From contig JANQLS010000085.1 of assembly GCA_028280485.1 (NCBI GenBank), positions 186,001 through 250,000 of the forward strand: 64,000 nucleotides of DNA, read 5' to 3'. The notes beneath the pieces are model-generated. The model did no database searches. It was given only the letters and a program-made list of their open reading frames with translations, and had not been told where the DNA came from. Every line of letters starts with the position of its first letter. Position 1 is the stretch's first letter. Of the stretch, positions 40,660 to 49,809 are shown piece after piece. The translations under genes and the position numbers were made by a program. The DNA is from Planctomycetota bacterium. Its GTDB lineage: Bacteria; Planctomycetota; UBA8108; JACQVS01.

Positions 40660-42152
40660 GATGGTGCTCCCTTGCGATCTAACAATCGGGCGAGGCGGTC
40701 TTCCTCGATGCGTATCGAAAGTGTTTTAGCTTCTACGTAAGACACTCTGCCGGGAGGAAAACCCTTGGGTTTGCGAATATTCTTTGCGCGTGTATACCCG
40801 ATATCCAAGGTAGTTCCAATACACTCTTTTTGGCTTTTTGTTCCCTTGGAGTAAAAAGCAGCTAAAGTCGCGGCATCCAGTAAGCTTTCTTCGTCGATGG
40901 CCTCTTTTTTTTCTAAGCGAACAAGGACGTGAGCCCCGGGCCAATCTAGGGCATGGAGCCAGAGATCATTTCCTTTTGCCACTCTCAAACTGAGCGCATC
41001 GTTATGTTTACCCCCTTTGCCAACTAAGATTTTTTTCCCACTCAAGCTGAGAAATTCCCGGTAGGGAAGAGCAGGAGAAGATCTTTGCTTCGTTTTTGAA
41101 GATTGTGTTGGCCGAATGGGCTTAAGGAAATTTTTGATCTCTAAATCTTCGGTGATCGAAAGAAGTTCGGATTCACTTAAACTCTCTGTTTCAACGATTT
41201 GTAGGGTCTCAAGTGCATTTTGACAATCTTGTAATCGATTTTCGATTTGATCGATCGCACCAGAAAATTTTCGGTAGAGTTTAAAGTAGCGCTGGACGTT
41301 TTCGGATAAATCGAGGCGCTGATCTAATTGAATGGTGATGCGCTCTTGTTGAGGATGGTAGTAGTCGACGACTTGAACTTCGGGTTCGCCTTTTTTAATT
41401 TGACCGTAAACTGACTGTAAGAGCTCACCCCATTTTCGGTACTGTTGAGCTTCGATAGCTTTATTGAGATCTTTTGTGATCGCTTTCTCTCGGCGCTTCA
41501 GTTGTTTGATCTCAGCTCGTATTCTCTTCCCGAGCTTTTGCCTTAGAGTTTGAAGCCGGTTTTCTTCGATGAGGTTGTTGAAATGCTGGCAGAGCTTTTC
41601 GTTTCGGCTCCCATCTGGGGGTAGTTGTTCTAATTTAAAGTTGTCTTGATTGAGTCGATTGAAGATTTCCTCAGGGAGTGGCGCCGGAGGCTGATATCTT
41701 TTTGAAACCACCAATTCTCTTCGAGTCGATTTGTTGGGAAGTAAGCTCCCTAATATGTTTCTTTTTTTATCTAAGAGGAAAATATTACCGTGACGATCCG
41801 AGAGTTCGGCAACCAGATATCGAGGACCGTCTAAGGTATTAAACGTCCATTCCAGCCACCGATCTTTCTTGGATGATTTAAAGGATTCCGAACGGGAATT
41901 AAGTAGCTCTTTTTTTAGAAGCAAGGAAAACGAGGATGGGACTTTTTCTTTCTTCGGTCTTTGTGCTTCGTTTAAAAATCGGGCAAAAGAAGTCGAGAGA
42001 CTGAAAAGGGGGAACAGGTTTTCTCCTGGAATTCTCAGCTCAAAACAAAAGGTCTTCGGATCGATAGAGATCACTTTTCTCACTACCCCCAGGGACAGCT
42101 TTGGGCTGAGTTCTTCAGAAATGAGTTGGAGTTGGGGGATGGTCATCGACAT
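40656..42152 (-). CDS. NFACT family protein, RqcH/Rqc2 homologue
   Basis: 498 residues (RqcH of Bacillus is about 570). Domain order: NFACT-N (~1-150, 'FELRIPGENLFPLF', 'YLVAELSDRHGNIFLLD'), a long helical/coiled-coil section (~185-340, 'LRQKLGKRIRAEIKQLKRREKAI'), and the NFACT-R domain (~365-480, 'YREFLSLSGKKILVGKGGKHNDALS', 'GNDLWLHALDWPGAHVLVRL', 'DAATLAAFYSKG', 'KNIRKPKGFPPGRVSY'). RqcH binds stalled 50S-peptidyl-tRNA complexes and recruits tRNA-Ala to add alanine tails in ribosome quality control. The C-terminal NFACT-C is missing, as in many bacteria. It lies 18 bases downstream of the SelW-like gene. Confidence 0.88.
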   Translation of the reverse strand: MSMTIPQLQLISEELSPKLSLGVVRKVISIDPKTFCFELRIPGENLFPLFSLSTSFARFLNEAQRPKKEKVPSSFSLLLKKELLNSRSESFKSSKKDRWLEWTFNTLDGPRYLVAELSDRHGNIFLLDKKRNILGSLLPNKSTRRELVVSKRYQPPAPLPEEIFNRLNQDNFKLEQLPPDGSRNEKLCQHFNNLIEENRLQTLRQKLGKRIRAEIKQLKRREKAITKDLNKAIEAQQYRKWGELLQSVYGQIKKGEPEVQVVDYYHPQQERITIQLDQRLDLSENVQRYFKLYRKFSGAIDQIENRLQDCQNALETLQIVETESLSESELLSITEDLEIKNFLKPIRPTQSSKTKQRSSPALPYREFLSLSGKKILVGKGGKHNDALSLRVAKGNDLWLHALDWPGAHVLVRLEKKEAIDEESLLDAATLAAFYSKGTKSQKECIGTTLDIGYTRAKNIRKPKGFPPGRVSYVEAKTLSIRIEEDRLARLLDRKGAPS

Positions 42153-42169
42153 CAGAGTGATCTCTTTCT

Positions 42170-42463
42170 TTAGCTTGCGTCGTTTCGATCACTATGGCCT
42201 AAGTCTCTTTCGGGGTCGATGCGATCCCGAATCAATTGTTTTAATACCTTCGTTTCCGGGAACTGACCTTCCTCTTTTCTACTCCAAAGTGTTTCACCAT
42301 CGATGCGCACATTGAACTCTCCCGAAGGACCGGGCTGAAGGCTGACTTCTCCTAAAGCGTCTTCAAAGGTAGAAAGTAACTCTTGGGCCACCCAAGCGGC
42401 CCGAAGAAGCCATTTACATTTGAAGCAGTATTCAATTTCAATTTTTGCTTTTTGCTCAGACAT
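42170..42463 (-). CDS. SelW/SelT/SelH-like (Rdx family) protein with CxxC
   Basis: 97 residues. The ATG at 42463 follows the thioesterase stop by four bases; an in-frame extension to 42490 is possible. The thioredoxin-like Rdx fold has the redox motif at the N-terminus: 'IEIEYCFKCKWLLRAAWVAQELLSTF' (quoted in part), with Cys13 and Cys16. In animal SelW the second position is selenocysteine; this is the cysteine form. The rest ('GEVSLQPGPSGEFNVRIDGETLWSRKEEGQFPE', 'KVLKQLIRDRIDPERDLGHSDR') follows the bacterial Rdx consensus closely. Likely a small thiol oxidoreductase. It is notable beside the candidate CxxU protein 6 kb away, since both are classic selenoprotein families. Confidence 0.85.
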   Translation of the reverse strand: MSEQKAKIEIEYCFKCKWLLRAAWVAQELLSTFEDALGEVSLQPGPSGEFNVRIDGETLWSRKEEGQFPETKVLKQLIRDRIDPERDLGHSDRNDAS

Positions 42464-42467
42464 CGGA

Positions 42468-42905
42468 TTAGCAGTAGCCCAATTCTTCATTGAGAGGTTT
42501 TTGGCTTTTCATAAAAACGCCTTTTCCCGTAGCGATGATTTCACCCTCTGAGTTTTTAACTTCTCCGTGGGCTTCGAGCACTCGCCCTTCATTGCTGATG
42601 AGTTTTGCTGTTGCGATGAGTTCACCTTCAGAAATGGGTTTAAGGAAAGAGATCTCAAATGAAGCTGTTAAGACAAATACATCTTCAACGACAGAGTTGG
42701 CAGCGAAAAAAGTGGAATCGTCCAAGGTTTTAAAATAGACCGCACCGTGAACGGCATGAGCGGCGTGAAAGAAATCTTCTCGGGCTTTTAAACGGATTTC
42801 ACAAGTTTCATGCTCGATGCGTATTTCCGGTTTGAAATACTCATTGGTGGGAGCCCCCAAGTACATGCGTTCAAGTTTTCTAAAGTGTTCGTCAGGAGGA
42901 TTCAT
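42468..42905 (-). CDS. Hotdog-fold thioesterase, PaaI/YbgC-like
   Basis: 145 residues from the ATG at 42905, which lies inside the end of the TrmH gene (14-base overlap); a longer frame to 42998 lacks family similarity. Hotdog pattern: 'FFHAAHAVHGAVYFKTLDDSTFFAANSV' (His53-Gly54 and the Asp/Asn active region), 'FVLTASFEISFLKPISEGELIATAKLI' and 'VLEAHGEVKNSEGEIIATGKGVFM'. The 'HGG(a)..f.l.D.a...A' motif marks acyl-CoA thioesterases of the PaaI type. The substrate is unknown. It is tightly packed in the cluster (four bases to the next start). Confidence 0.85.
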   Translation of the reverse strand: MNPPDEHFRKLERMYLGAPTNEYFKPEIRIEHETCEIRLKAREDFFHAAHAVHGAVYFKTLDDSTFFAANSVVEDVFVLTASFEISFLKPISEGELIATAKLISNEGRVLEAHGEVKNSEGEIIATGKGVFMKSQKPLNEELGYC

Positions 42906-43401
42906 CGGGGTGGTCGATCTTTGAAATAAACTTTTGATCTCGAATGGAGTTTTCTTCAATATTCGCCCATGAAGAAAAACGGTGAAGGACAATGCCACAA
43001 GCTACATTGACATTGAGAGAAGCTCCGGAGCCATACTGGGAAATATAGACGATTTGATCACAGGAGTTCAATTGGTCTTCATTGAGACCCGTGCCTTCGT
43101 TTCCAAGGAGAAAAGCGGTGTCTCCCTGAAAGGGTTCGGCTTCGATATTTTCAGCCTCTGAGTGTATTTCTACCGCAACAATTTTTACACCCTTATCGCG
43201 AAGATAAGTTACGGCTTCAGGTAGGGAGTAAAAGTGAACTTGTTTGAGAGAGTGGTGAGTGCCGAAGGCTCCCAGGGTACGATACCTTTTTCTTCCGATG
43301 ATAAGTACTTCACTTACTCCGAGAGCATCGGCAGTGCGGATGAGGTTTCCAAGGTTACTTTGCTTGGCGATATTGAAGAGAACGAGGTATGACTTGGGCA
43401 T
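42892..43401 (-). CDS. TrmH/SpoU family RNA 2'-O-methyltransferase
   Basis: 169 residues, a minimal SPOUT methyltransferase with the deep trefoil-knot motifs: motif 1 'NLGNLIRTADALGVSEVLIIG', motif 2 'TAFLLGNEGTGLNEDQL', motif 3 'ISQYGSGASLNVNVACGIVLH'. The catalytic Arg of motif 1 (NLIRTA) is present. It has no N-terminal extension, like TrmL-type enzymes, although a TrmL identity is not claimed. It modifies tRNA or rRNA ribose. It starts the cluster that contains the NFACT protein, giving an RNA/translation flavour to the operon. Confidence 0.88.
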   Translation of the reverse strand: MPKSYLVLFNIAKQSNLGNLIRTADALGVSEVLIIGRKRYRTLGAFGTHHSLKQVHFYSLPEAVTYLRDKGVKIVAVEIHSEAENIEAEPFQGDTAFLLGNEGTGLNEDQLNSCDQIVYISQYGSGASLNVNVACGIVLHRFSSWANIEENSIRDQKFISKIDHPDESS

Positions 43402-43555
43402 CGAAACTGAAGAGGGTCAGTGAACCGGGCACTTGAGAGCGGGTTTGAATGTCATCTGAGAACGAAAACCGAAACGTTCTTGGATTAAAATCTCTTCAGT
43501 CTGAATCTGAAAGAGGATTCTTTCGAATTTCAAAAATGAATCCTGCTCACAGCCA

Positions 43556-45004
43556 TCAGGTTGTCAAGCTGGGCTCTTTCTGGCATGGATATTCCAATGC
43601 TTCAACTTGAGCAATCTTATTCGAAGCATCAAAAGCGGCTACCTTGTAACATTCGGCTAAGGTGGGGTAGTTGAAGATTGTTTCAATGAAATAATCCATG
43701 GTGCCACCGAAATTAAGAACGGCTTGCCCGATGTGAAGAAGTTCTGTCGCATCTGTTCCAATGATGTGGACCCCTAAAAGTTTGCGGTTCTCACTATTGA
43801 AGAGCATTTTGAAGAATCCACTGTCGTCTCCCAGAATCTGTCCACGAGCGATTTCACGGTAGCGAGCAATTCCGACTTCATAGGGGATTTTCTTCTCAGA
43901 AAGCTCTTTTTCCGTGTGGCCCACCATCGAGATTTGAGGCATCGAGTAAATGCCGATCGGAAGATGTTCAGGTAGGGGACAAGTTTCTTTACCGAAAATT
44001 TTGCAGGCGACGTAACGGCCTTGGGCGTATGAAGTCGCCGCCAAGCTAGGATAGCCGATGACGTCTCCAGCAGCATAAATGTGAGGAACGGAAGTCTTGA
44101 AGTCTTGATCGACAGTTAATCGACCGCGGTCGTCAGCCTCCAATCCGGCTGCTTCCAAATTGAGATCATCAGTAGCGCCTACCCGGCCAACGCTAAAAAG
44201 TACGATGTCGGAGACGAGGCGTTTACCGCTCTCTAGGAAAATCACCGCTTTTTTATCCGGCCCTTCAGTAACTTCCATGCGCTCGACCCCATCGCCTAAA
44301 CAAAAGTTGACGTTGAAGTTTCTCATTTGGTGGATCATCTCATCCACGATCTCGTCATCGAGAAACTCGAGGGGACGTTGACGCTTGTCTAAAATACTGA
44401 CTTCAACCCCGAGATTGGCAAACATCGAGGCGTATTCGATTCCGATGACTCCACTTCCACAAACAACCAATTTTCGTGGAAGTTGGTCGAGCTGAATCAC
44501 ATCATCGCTTGTTACAATGACCTCTCCATCCAGCGAAAAACCTCGTGGTTGTGCGGGCTTTGTGCCCACCGAGATTAAAATGTTAGCTGCGGTGATGCGT
44601 TGAACTCCTCGATCCCCTTCGATCCTGAGGGTATGGATATCTTCGAAAGTAGCCTTGCCCCGAAGAACTTTGACGTCGTTTCGTTGGAGCTGATCATCTA
44701 CAATCTCAGATTCCATTTGTACGACATCGTGGACTTTCTCAAGGAGCTTCTTCATGCTGGGGCGTTTATTATGACGGGGACCCGCATGAATGTTCGACTT
44801 TCCACTGATTCTTCCAAACGCGAGAACTGCTTCGCGGAAGGTTTTGCTGGGGATGGTTCCAGTGTCGACACAAACTCCACCAGAGATGCGACCCTTTTCA
44901 ACTACTGCAGCTCGTTTGTTAAGTTTAGCAGCTTGAACGGCAGCGCGTTGACCTGCAGGTCCGCTTCCAATGCAAATTAAATCGTAGTCGAATTGCCGGC
45001 TCAT
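43556..45004 (-). CDS. sthA: Soluble pyridine nucleotide transhydrogenase (SthA-like)
   Basis: About 482 residues. I preferred the ATG at 45004 because GGAG lies eight bases upstream; 45016 is the other option. It is a flavoprotein disulfide reductase-type fold with FAD motif 'LICIGSGPAGQRAAVQAA', then 'GGVCVDTGTIPSKTFREAVLAF'. Here only one cysteine (about Cys45) remains of the usual CxxxxC redox pair, the second being Thr, exactly as in SthA. NAD(P) motif: 'LVVCGSGVIGIEYASMFANLGVEV'; FAD-binding end: 'HIYAAGDVIGYPSLAATSYAQGR'; C-terminal dimer domain 'LLGVHIIGTDATELLHIGQAVL'. It exchanges hydride between NADPH and NAD+. It is divergent from the following plus-strand operon, 72 bases apart. 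Confidence 0.9.
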   Translation of the reverse strand: MSRQFDYDLICIGSGPAGQRAAVQAAKLNKRAAVVEKGRISGGVCVDTGTIPSKTFREAVLAFGRISGKSNIHAGPRHNKRPSMKKLLEKVHDVVQMESEIVDDQLQRNDVKVLRGKATFEDIHTLRIEGDRGVQRITAANILISVGTKPAQPRGFSLDGEVIVTSDDVIQLDQLPRKLVVCGSGVIGIEYASMFANLGVEVSILDKRQRPLEFLDDEIVDEMIHQMRNFNVNFCLGDGVERMEVTEGPDKKAVIFLESGKRLVSDIVLFSVGRVGATDDLNLEAAGLEADDRGRLTVDQDFKTSVPHIYAAGDVIGYPSLAATSYAQGRYVACKIFGKETCPLPEHLPIGIYSMPQISMVGHTEKELSEKKIPYEVGIARYREIARGQILGDDSGFFKMLFNSENRKLLGVHIIGTDATELLHIGQAVLNFGGTMDYFIETIFNYPTLAECYKVAAFDASNKIAQVEALEYPCQKEPSLTT

Positions 45005-45076
45005 CCTGGGCTCCATATTGAGAGTTCATATTTTGTTCAGTATCTCTGTATCTATCGGTGAAGGAGGCCGGTTGAG

Positions 45077-46534
45077 TTGACTGAAACCGAAGGCTTTAAG
45101 GCTCCAATAAAAGAAGGTCGTCCTTCAATTATCGGGCGCTTGTATGCAAAGGCGCTCTTGTTTCCGGATGATCGTGATTACCTGGAGGGACTTGATGGAG
45201 GAGAAGAACTTTACTTTGACTCCCCAACCGGCAGGAAGCTTTTTGGTATGCGGATACCGGGTCAATGTGATGCTGATTCTTCAAATAGACCTACTATTGT
45301 CTTTTTTCATGGCAATTCTGGAAACCTGACGTCGCATTGGTTGTACATCGATCTACTGAGACAATCGGGGTGGGATGTCTTTGCGTTTGATTACGGCGGG
45401 TTTGGAAGAAGTACTGGTAAGGCTTGTGTCGTAGAGATGATCTCTGATGCATTAGCGGCCTGTGAAGAAGCCAAAAAATGGAATCGAGAAAAAGGATTTT
45501 CGGGCCTTCTCGGTTTATTCGGACTATCCGTTGGATCGAATTTAGCGCTTTGGATCGCCAGTCGGGTGAAAGGAATTGGGGCCGTTGCCGTTGAAGGAGT
45601 TCAAATTCAAAGAGAGATGATCCGGGGGATCACAGTTGATGGATTGTCAGGTCCTCGTTGGATTGAAAACTTAAGCTATTCCGATGGTGAAGCAATCGAA
45701 AGAGAAAGATTTCGATTTCCCGGGTTGAGACTCCCCGAACCTTTTGCCGGGTGGATGGGTAAGATGGCAGAGTTGACTTATCCGTTTCCCGGGAAGGACG
45801 CGAGTCGCTCTAGCCAAGCCTTAGATAAGATTCCATTATTCGTTAGCCATGGTATTTCCGATCGCTTGTTGCCCTTTGAAACGGCATTGAGAGTGTATCA
45901 AGAAGCGCCTAGTCCGAAGCGGATTTGGTTGATTCCACATGTGGGGCACGCCCAAGACCCAGCTTTATGTGTCGATGAAGAGTACCGAGCTCAGATCCAA
46001 CATTTTTATCATCAAGCTTTAATTGAACCGAATCCCGTTTGGGATGAAGTTCAAGTCGAAAAGCAGGACGATAAGGTGAATTTATCTCTAAGCTCTTCTC
46101 TCGCCGGACGAGCTTACTGTCTCTTAGATCTATACAATGATCAAATGGTCCTGCATCGCCCTTTTCTTGAGCCTGGAGTCAGCCACAAAATTGATCTTTT
46201 GAACCCCGAAAGTGAATTGATTCTCACCCCGATGTTTTCGGTGGAAAAATCAGGTTCCACGTGGCAGCCGAAGCCTTCCGAGAGATCAAAAATATATTCG
46301 GGTGACATCGGATCGACTCTCAAAGCCTTGTCGAGTAAACTTCATGATCGTCAAATTGAAGGGCCTCGAGATTTGCTCTCAGGTTTACTTAAGACAAATC
46401 CACCCTTTCCCTTTAATTTCTTAGCTCGACTTCACTGTGCGCGGCTAGAGGATTTAGCCAAGAAGAAAAATCCTCAAATTGCCCAAGAAGCAAGAACCTA
46501 CTTCAATCAACTCATGCCCAGGAGTTCTTCTTGA
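45077..46534 (+). CDS. Alpha/beta hydrolase with C-terminal extension
   Basis: 485 residues, TTG start with GGAGG nine bases upstream (45063-45067). The hydrolase core (~30-325) has 'TIVFFHGNSGNLTSHW' (oxyanion HGN), nucleophile Ser151 in 'GLFGLSVGSNLALW' (G-x-S-x-G), acid in 'FVSHGISDRLLPFE' and His in 'LIPHVGHAQDP', in the BEM46/ABHD-like order. The last ~160 residues ('VNLSLSSSLAGRAYCLLDLYNDQMVL', 'SKLHDRQIEGPRDLLSGLL') are of unknown fold. There is no signal peptide. It heads a plus-strand operon of envelope and lipid genes, with the next gene overlapping its stop (TGATG), so a lipid or glycolipid substrate is plausible. Confidence 0.78.
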   Translation: MTETEGFKAPIKEGRPSIIGRLYAKALLFPDDRDYLEGLDGGEELYFDSPTGRKLFGMRIPGQCDADSSNRPTIVFFHGNSGNLTSHWLYIDLLRQSGWDVFAFDYGGFGRSTGKACVVEMISDALAACEEAKKWNREKGFSGLLGLFGLSVGSNLALWIASRVKGIGAVAVEGVQIQREMIRGITVDGLSGPRWIENLSYSDGEAIERERFRFPGLRLPEPFAGWMGKMAELTYPFPGKDASRSSQALDKIPLFVSHGISDRLLPFETALRVYQEAPSPKRIWLIPHVGHAQDPALCVDEEYRAQIQHFYHQALIEPNPVWDEVQVEKQDDKVNLSLSSSLAGRAYCLLDLYNDQMVLHRPFLEPGVSHKIDLLNPESELILTPMFSVEKSGSTWQPKPSERSKIYSGDIGSTLKALSSKLHDRQIEGPRDLLSGLLKTNPPFPFNFLARLHCARLEDLAKKKNPQIAQEARTYFNQLMPRSSS

Positions 46535-47265
46535 TGCGGATCGGTATCATCATCCTAAGTGTCTTCATCTTTTCAGGCTGTTTCCAGGCTCAGTACCGAT
46601 TACCCCATCCAAAAGTTGAGGGTTTAACTCAAGCTCAACAGATGACGCTCATTCAGTCTCGAGCCAGGAAAATTAATTCATTAACAGCATTGGTTGAGGT
46701 TTCGATCGATACTCCGGATCTTTCAGGTACTCTACAAATTATCTGTGTTTACGAACGGCCGGGTCGGCTTCATCTAAGTGCAAGTAAGGGAGTGTTCCTC
46801 TCGGATCGAGCCATCTTTGAATTGACCTTCACGCGATCTCATTTTCGATTTGATCAATTTGACGAGGATGGAAATTTAGATCGGTTCAATGGTCGACTCG
46901 AAGATTTCCCAAAGGACCATCCGACCATGGCGGGGCTTTTTTGGGTGAGAGAGTCGATTTTTTTACCGGGAAGCATGCTAGGTGGAAAATCTCCTGAGGG
47001 AGCCCACATCAAGTTGAGTTTAGATAAAAACACTTTGGCGGTTAGGCGGGCCATTCTTACCCCTCCAGATGAATTGGAGACTCAATATAAAATTACTTAC
47101 GATGATTACCGAAAATTTGGAAAGGCTCCCGAAGAAATTTATGTACCTTTTTTAGTAACAGTAACAGAGCCTTCCGAAGGATTTGAAATGATCGGAAGAG
47201 TGCTTCAATTGGAATACAATCAACCTATAGATGAAGAGGCCTTCGGAGTCCTCGAGGATGCTTGA
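46534..47265 (+). CDS. LolB/DUF4292-like outer-membrane lipoprotein
   Basis: ATG at 46534 shares its A with the preceding TGA (TGATG). The lipoprotein signal is 'GIIILSVFIFSGC' (Cys16). The mature part reads 'ARKINSLTALVEVSIDTPDLSGTLQIICVYERPGRLHLSA', 'FELTFTRSHFRFDQFD', 'YKITYDDYRKFGKAPEEIYVPFLVTVT' (in part): a set of long beta strands with the 'r...l.s..g...v......l.g.....yerP..lhl.a' pattern of LolA/LolB-fold proteins such as DUF4292. Such proteins bind acyl chains. It lies directly before an MMPL transporter and in an operon with a LolA-like carrier. Together these suggest a route for moving a lipid or lipoprotein across the periplasm. Confidence 0.6.
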   Translation: MRIGIIILSVFIFSGCFQAQYRLPHPKVEGLTQAQQMTLIQSRARKINSLTALVEVSIDTPDLSGTLQIICVYERPGRLHLSASKGVFLSDRAIFELTFTRSHFRFDQFDEDGNLDRFNGRLEDFPKDHPTMAGLFWVRESIFLPGSMLGGKSPEGAHIKLSLDKNTLAVRRAILTPPDELETQYKITYDDYRKFGKAPEEIYVPFLVTVTEPSEGFEMIGRVLQLEYNQPIDEEAFGVLEDA

Positions 47266-49807
47266 GAGGTTTCTTTCTCAGTGGGTTCGATGGTCGAACG
47301 AACGGCCCTTCTTATCAACGTTTATTCTCTTTGGGATTTTAGCGGGCCTGAGTTACTCCATTTACAAAACTTCATTTAGTACTCAGATTGAAACTAATCT
47401 TCCCACTCACTCGGGCGATGTATTAAAGCGAATCGATTCTTCCTTTCAGATTCGTGAGCAAACTTTTCTTATTCTCAAAAGTGAACGTCCTTCTACTGAA
47501 CAAGAAATTGCGACTGAAGAACTTCTCAATTTTGCAACTCAATTAGATACCCGCCTTGAACTTCAAGAAGAAATTCATTCTGTAACTTACGGGTATGAGG
47601 ATTTAAAAAGCAAAACATTCGATGCCCTGGCCCCTTACGCTCCGCGGTATGCCAGTCCTGAGCAAGCAGAGGAAATTGAAAATCTTTTTAATCCTGAAAA
47701 ATTAAAAGAGCGCTTGGAGCGTCAAATCGCAAGGTTGTCGCTACCGGGATTAGGGGATTCGGAAGAGCTGTTTGAAAAGGATCCCTTCGATTTTGCTCCC
47801 TATCTCGTCGATAGACTTCAAGGTTTTAAGGGAGCATTCAAATTTCATCCTGATTCTTCCTACTACCTTTCTGAAGATCAACTCGCTTTGTTAGTTCGAA
47901 TTCGAGGGACTCTTTCAGTAGAGAATTCAGAGGGACTTCTTCGAACGACTCAAGTCATCGATGAAGCAATTCGAGAGGCACATAAGAGTATAAAGCATAT
48001 CGAGGTCTACAAAGGTGGTGGATATTACCTCGGTTTAGAAAGCCAAAACTCCATTCAAAGAGACTTGATCATCGGTTTGAGCACTTCGATGTTCTTTGTG
48101 CTTCTTCTGATGGCTTGGGTTTTTCGTAGTGGAATTTTCCCGCTCATCGTCTTCCCTCTTCTACTTTTTGGGTTGGTTTGGGCTCTTGGGTGGGTGAGCG
48201 TCTTCACGGAAGAAATTGTAGTCTTAGCCTTAGGAAGCACTTCGATTCAAATTGGATTGGGTGTCGATTTTGCCGTTCATTACGCCTTGGCGGCTCGGGC
48301 GAGGAGGGAAGGTGGGCTTGATCCTTCAACTAGTTTAATCGAAGCTTCACGCTGGGTCGGACCCGGCCTCGTGATCGCCGCCTCGACCACCATGGGGGCT
48401 TTTTTAGCTTTTTTGTTTTCCAGTTTTGATTTTCTTAAACAGATGGGTCAACTCACTGCCATCGGATTGTTAGGAGCACTCATCGCTACTTTGACGCTTT
48501 TACCCGCTTGGAATAAACTTTGGCTGAAACCGGCTCCAATTAAAACATTAGGAGTGGGTCGAGTCGTGGATGCTTCACTTCGAATTAGAACCCTAATCGT
48601 GGGACTTACGGTACTTTCAGTTTTAACTTGTGTCGTTTATTTGGCGTATTCACCTCCTGAGTTTGAATCGAACCTTAGAAATCTTCATTCCAAGGATTCA
48701 CGGGCGATCCATGCTGAACAAAAGGTCGTGGAATTATTTGGGGGTACTGAAGAACCTTTGATGGTTCTTTTTGAGGGACCTGATGATTTAACTCTACAAA
48801 ACAGGTTAGAGCAAGTGGATAAGAAACTTGAGAGCTTGAGCTCAGACTCCATCGTTTTAGCTCATTTTTCAGGGACTCAATTGCTTCCGGATCCTGCCTC
48901 CGAACAACAGTACTTAAAAGTAGCTCAAAGCATTGAATCGAATTCGACAAAAACTCTATTCGACAAGGCTTTAAGTCAGCAGGGTTTTGAACCTGAAAGT
49001 TTGAAGGTGACTATCGAGGAACTTTCAAAGGCTTGTGAGGATAGGAATCGTTTGGGCTTCAGTAAACTACAAGAGGCAGGTTTGGGAGACTGGCTGAAAG
49101 ATTGGGTTCGGTTGGGATCCGAAGGAGAGCCAGGGACTGCGATTGTTCAAGTCTTTCCCAAAACAGATTTGTGGAGCCCCGAATTGAGAGAGAGATTTCT
49201 TTCAGAGCTTTCGATACTAGAAGAAGTCGAAGGTTTTCAGGGCATCGCCGGAGGAATGGTTTCTGTTCATGAAACTTCCAATCTAATCACGAAGGAAATG
49301 ACCTTTACAGCTAGTTTAGCAATTGCAATAGGAATTGTTTTAGTTCTTCTTCAATTTAAAAAGATCACTCTGAGTCTATTCGTTCTTCTTCCTGTCGGCC
49401 TATCTTGTATTTGGACTTTCGGGCTCTTCGAGCTTTTAGGTTATAAAATCCATTTTATGAACGCAGCAGTCTTGCCGATGGTGATCGGAATCGGTATCGA
49501 TGATGGCATTCATATCGTTCATAAATTTTCTTTAGTCTTACGAGAATCTAAAAAAACGGGAAGGATAATGACACCTAAAGATGTCGTCTCTGAGACTCTT
49601 CATTTGTCGGGAACTGGAGTCCTGTTAACATCTCTAACGACGATGGTGGCTTTCGGGTCGCTTGCGATTGCGGAGAATCAAGGCTTGGCTTCTATCGGAG
49701 TGCTCAGCTTCATCGGGATTGCAACTTCTCTCATTGCTTCAATCACAGTTTTACCGACCTGTTTGTATTTTCATTCACGAAAGTGGCTATCGGCTGAGGA
49801 TCGATAA
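47258..49807 (+). CDS. RND-superfamily MMPL-type transporter
   Basis: About 849 residues from the ATG at 47258 (eight-base overlap with the lipoprotein gene). Architecture: TM1 (~18-38), a periplasmic domain (~40-250), TM2-TM6 (~270-440) with 'LGSTSIQIGLGVDFAVHYALAARARREGG', a second TM (~452-470), a second periplasmic domain (~475-680), and a final bundle (~690-840) with 'VLPMVIGIGIDDGIHIVHKFSL' and 'LLTSLTTMVAFGSLAIAENQGLASIGVLSFIGI' (quoted in part). The duplicated 'G.GvDf..H' and 'G.GiDdgIH' helices carry the proton-relay Asp residues typical of MMPL/HpnN. Likely exports a lipid, hopanoid or aryl-type product with the linked LolA/LolB-like proteins. Confidence 0.88.
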   Translation: MLERFLSQWVRWSNERPFLSTFILFGILAGLSYSIYKTSFSTQIETNLPTHSGDVLKRIDSSFQIREQTFLILKSERPSTEQEIATEELLNFATQLDTRLELQEEIHSVTYGYEDLKSKTFDALAPYAPRYASPEQAEEIENLFNPEKLKERLERQIARLSLPGLGDSEELFEKDPFDFAPYLVDRLQGFKGAFKFHPDSSYYLSEDQLALLVRIRGTLSVENSEGLLRTTQVIDEAIREAHKSIKHIEVYKGGGYYLGLESQNSIQRDLIIGLSTSMFFVLLLMAWVFRSGIFPLIVFPLLLFGLVWALGWVSVFTEEIVVLALGSTSIQIGLGVDFAVHYALAARARREGGLDPSTSLIEASRWVGPGLVIAASTTMGAFLAFLFSSFDFLKQMGQLTAIGLLGALIATLTLLPAWNKLWLKPAPIKTLGVGRVVDASLRIRTLIVGLTVLSVLTCVVYLAYSPPEFESNLRNLHSKDSRAIHAEQKVVELFGGTEEPLMVLFEGPDDLTLQNRLEQVDKKLESLSSDSIVLAHFSGTQLLPDPASEQQYLKVAQSIESNSTKTLFDKALSQQGFEPESLKVTIEELSKACEDRNRLGFSKLQEAGLGDWLKDWVRLGSEGEPGTAIVQVFPKTDLWSPELRERFLSELSILEEVEGFQGIAGGMVSVHETSNLITKEMTFTASLAIAIGIVLVLLQFKKITLSLFVLLPVGLSCIWTFGLFELLGYKIHFMNAAVLPMVIGIGIDDGIHIVHKFSLVLRESKKTGRIMTPKDVVSETLHLSGTGVLLTSLTTMVAFGSLAIAENQGLASIGVLSFIGIATSLIASITVLPTCLYFHSRKWLSAEDR

Positions 49808-49809
49808 GA

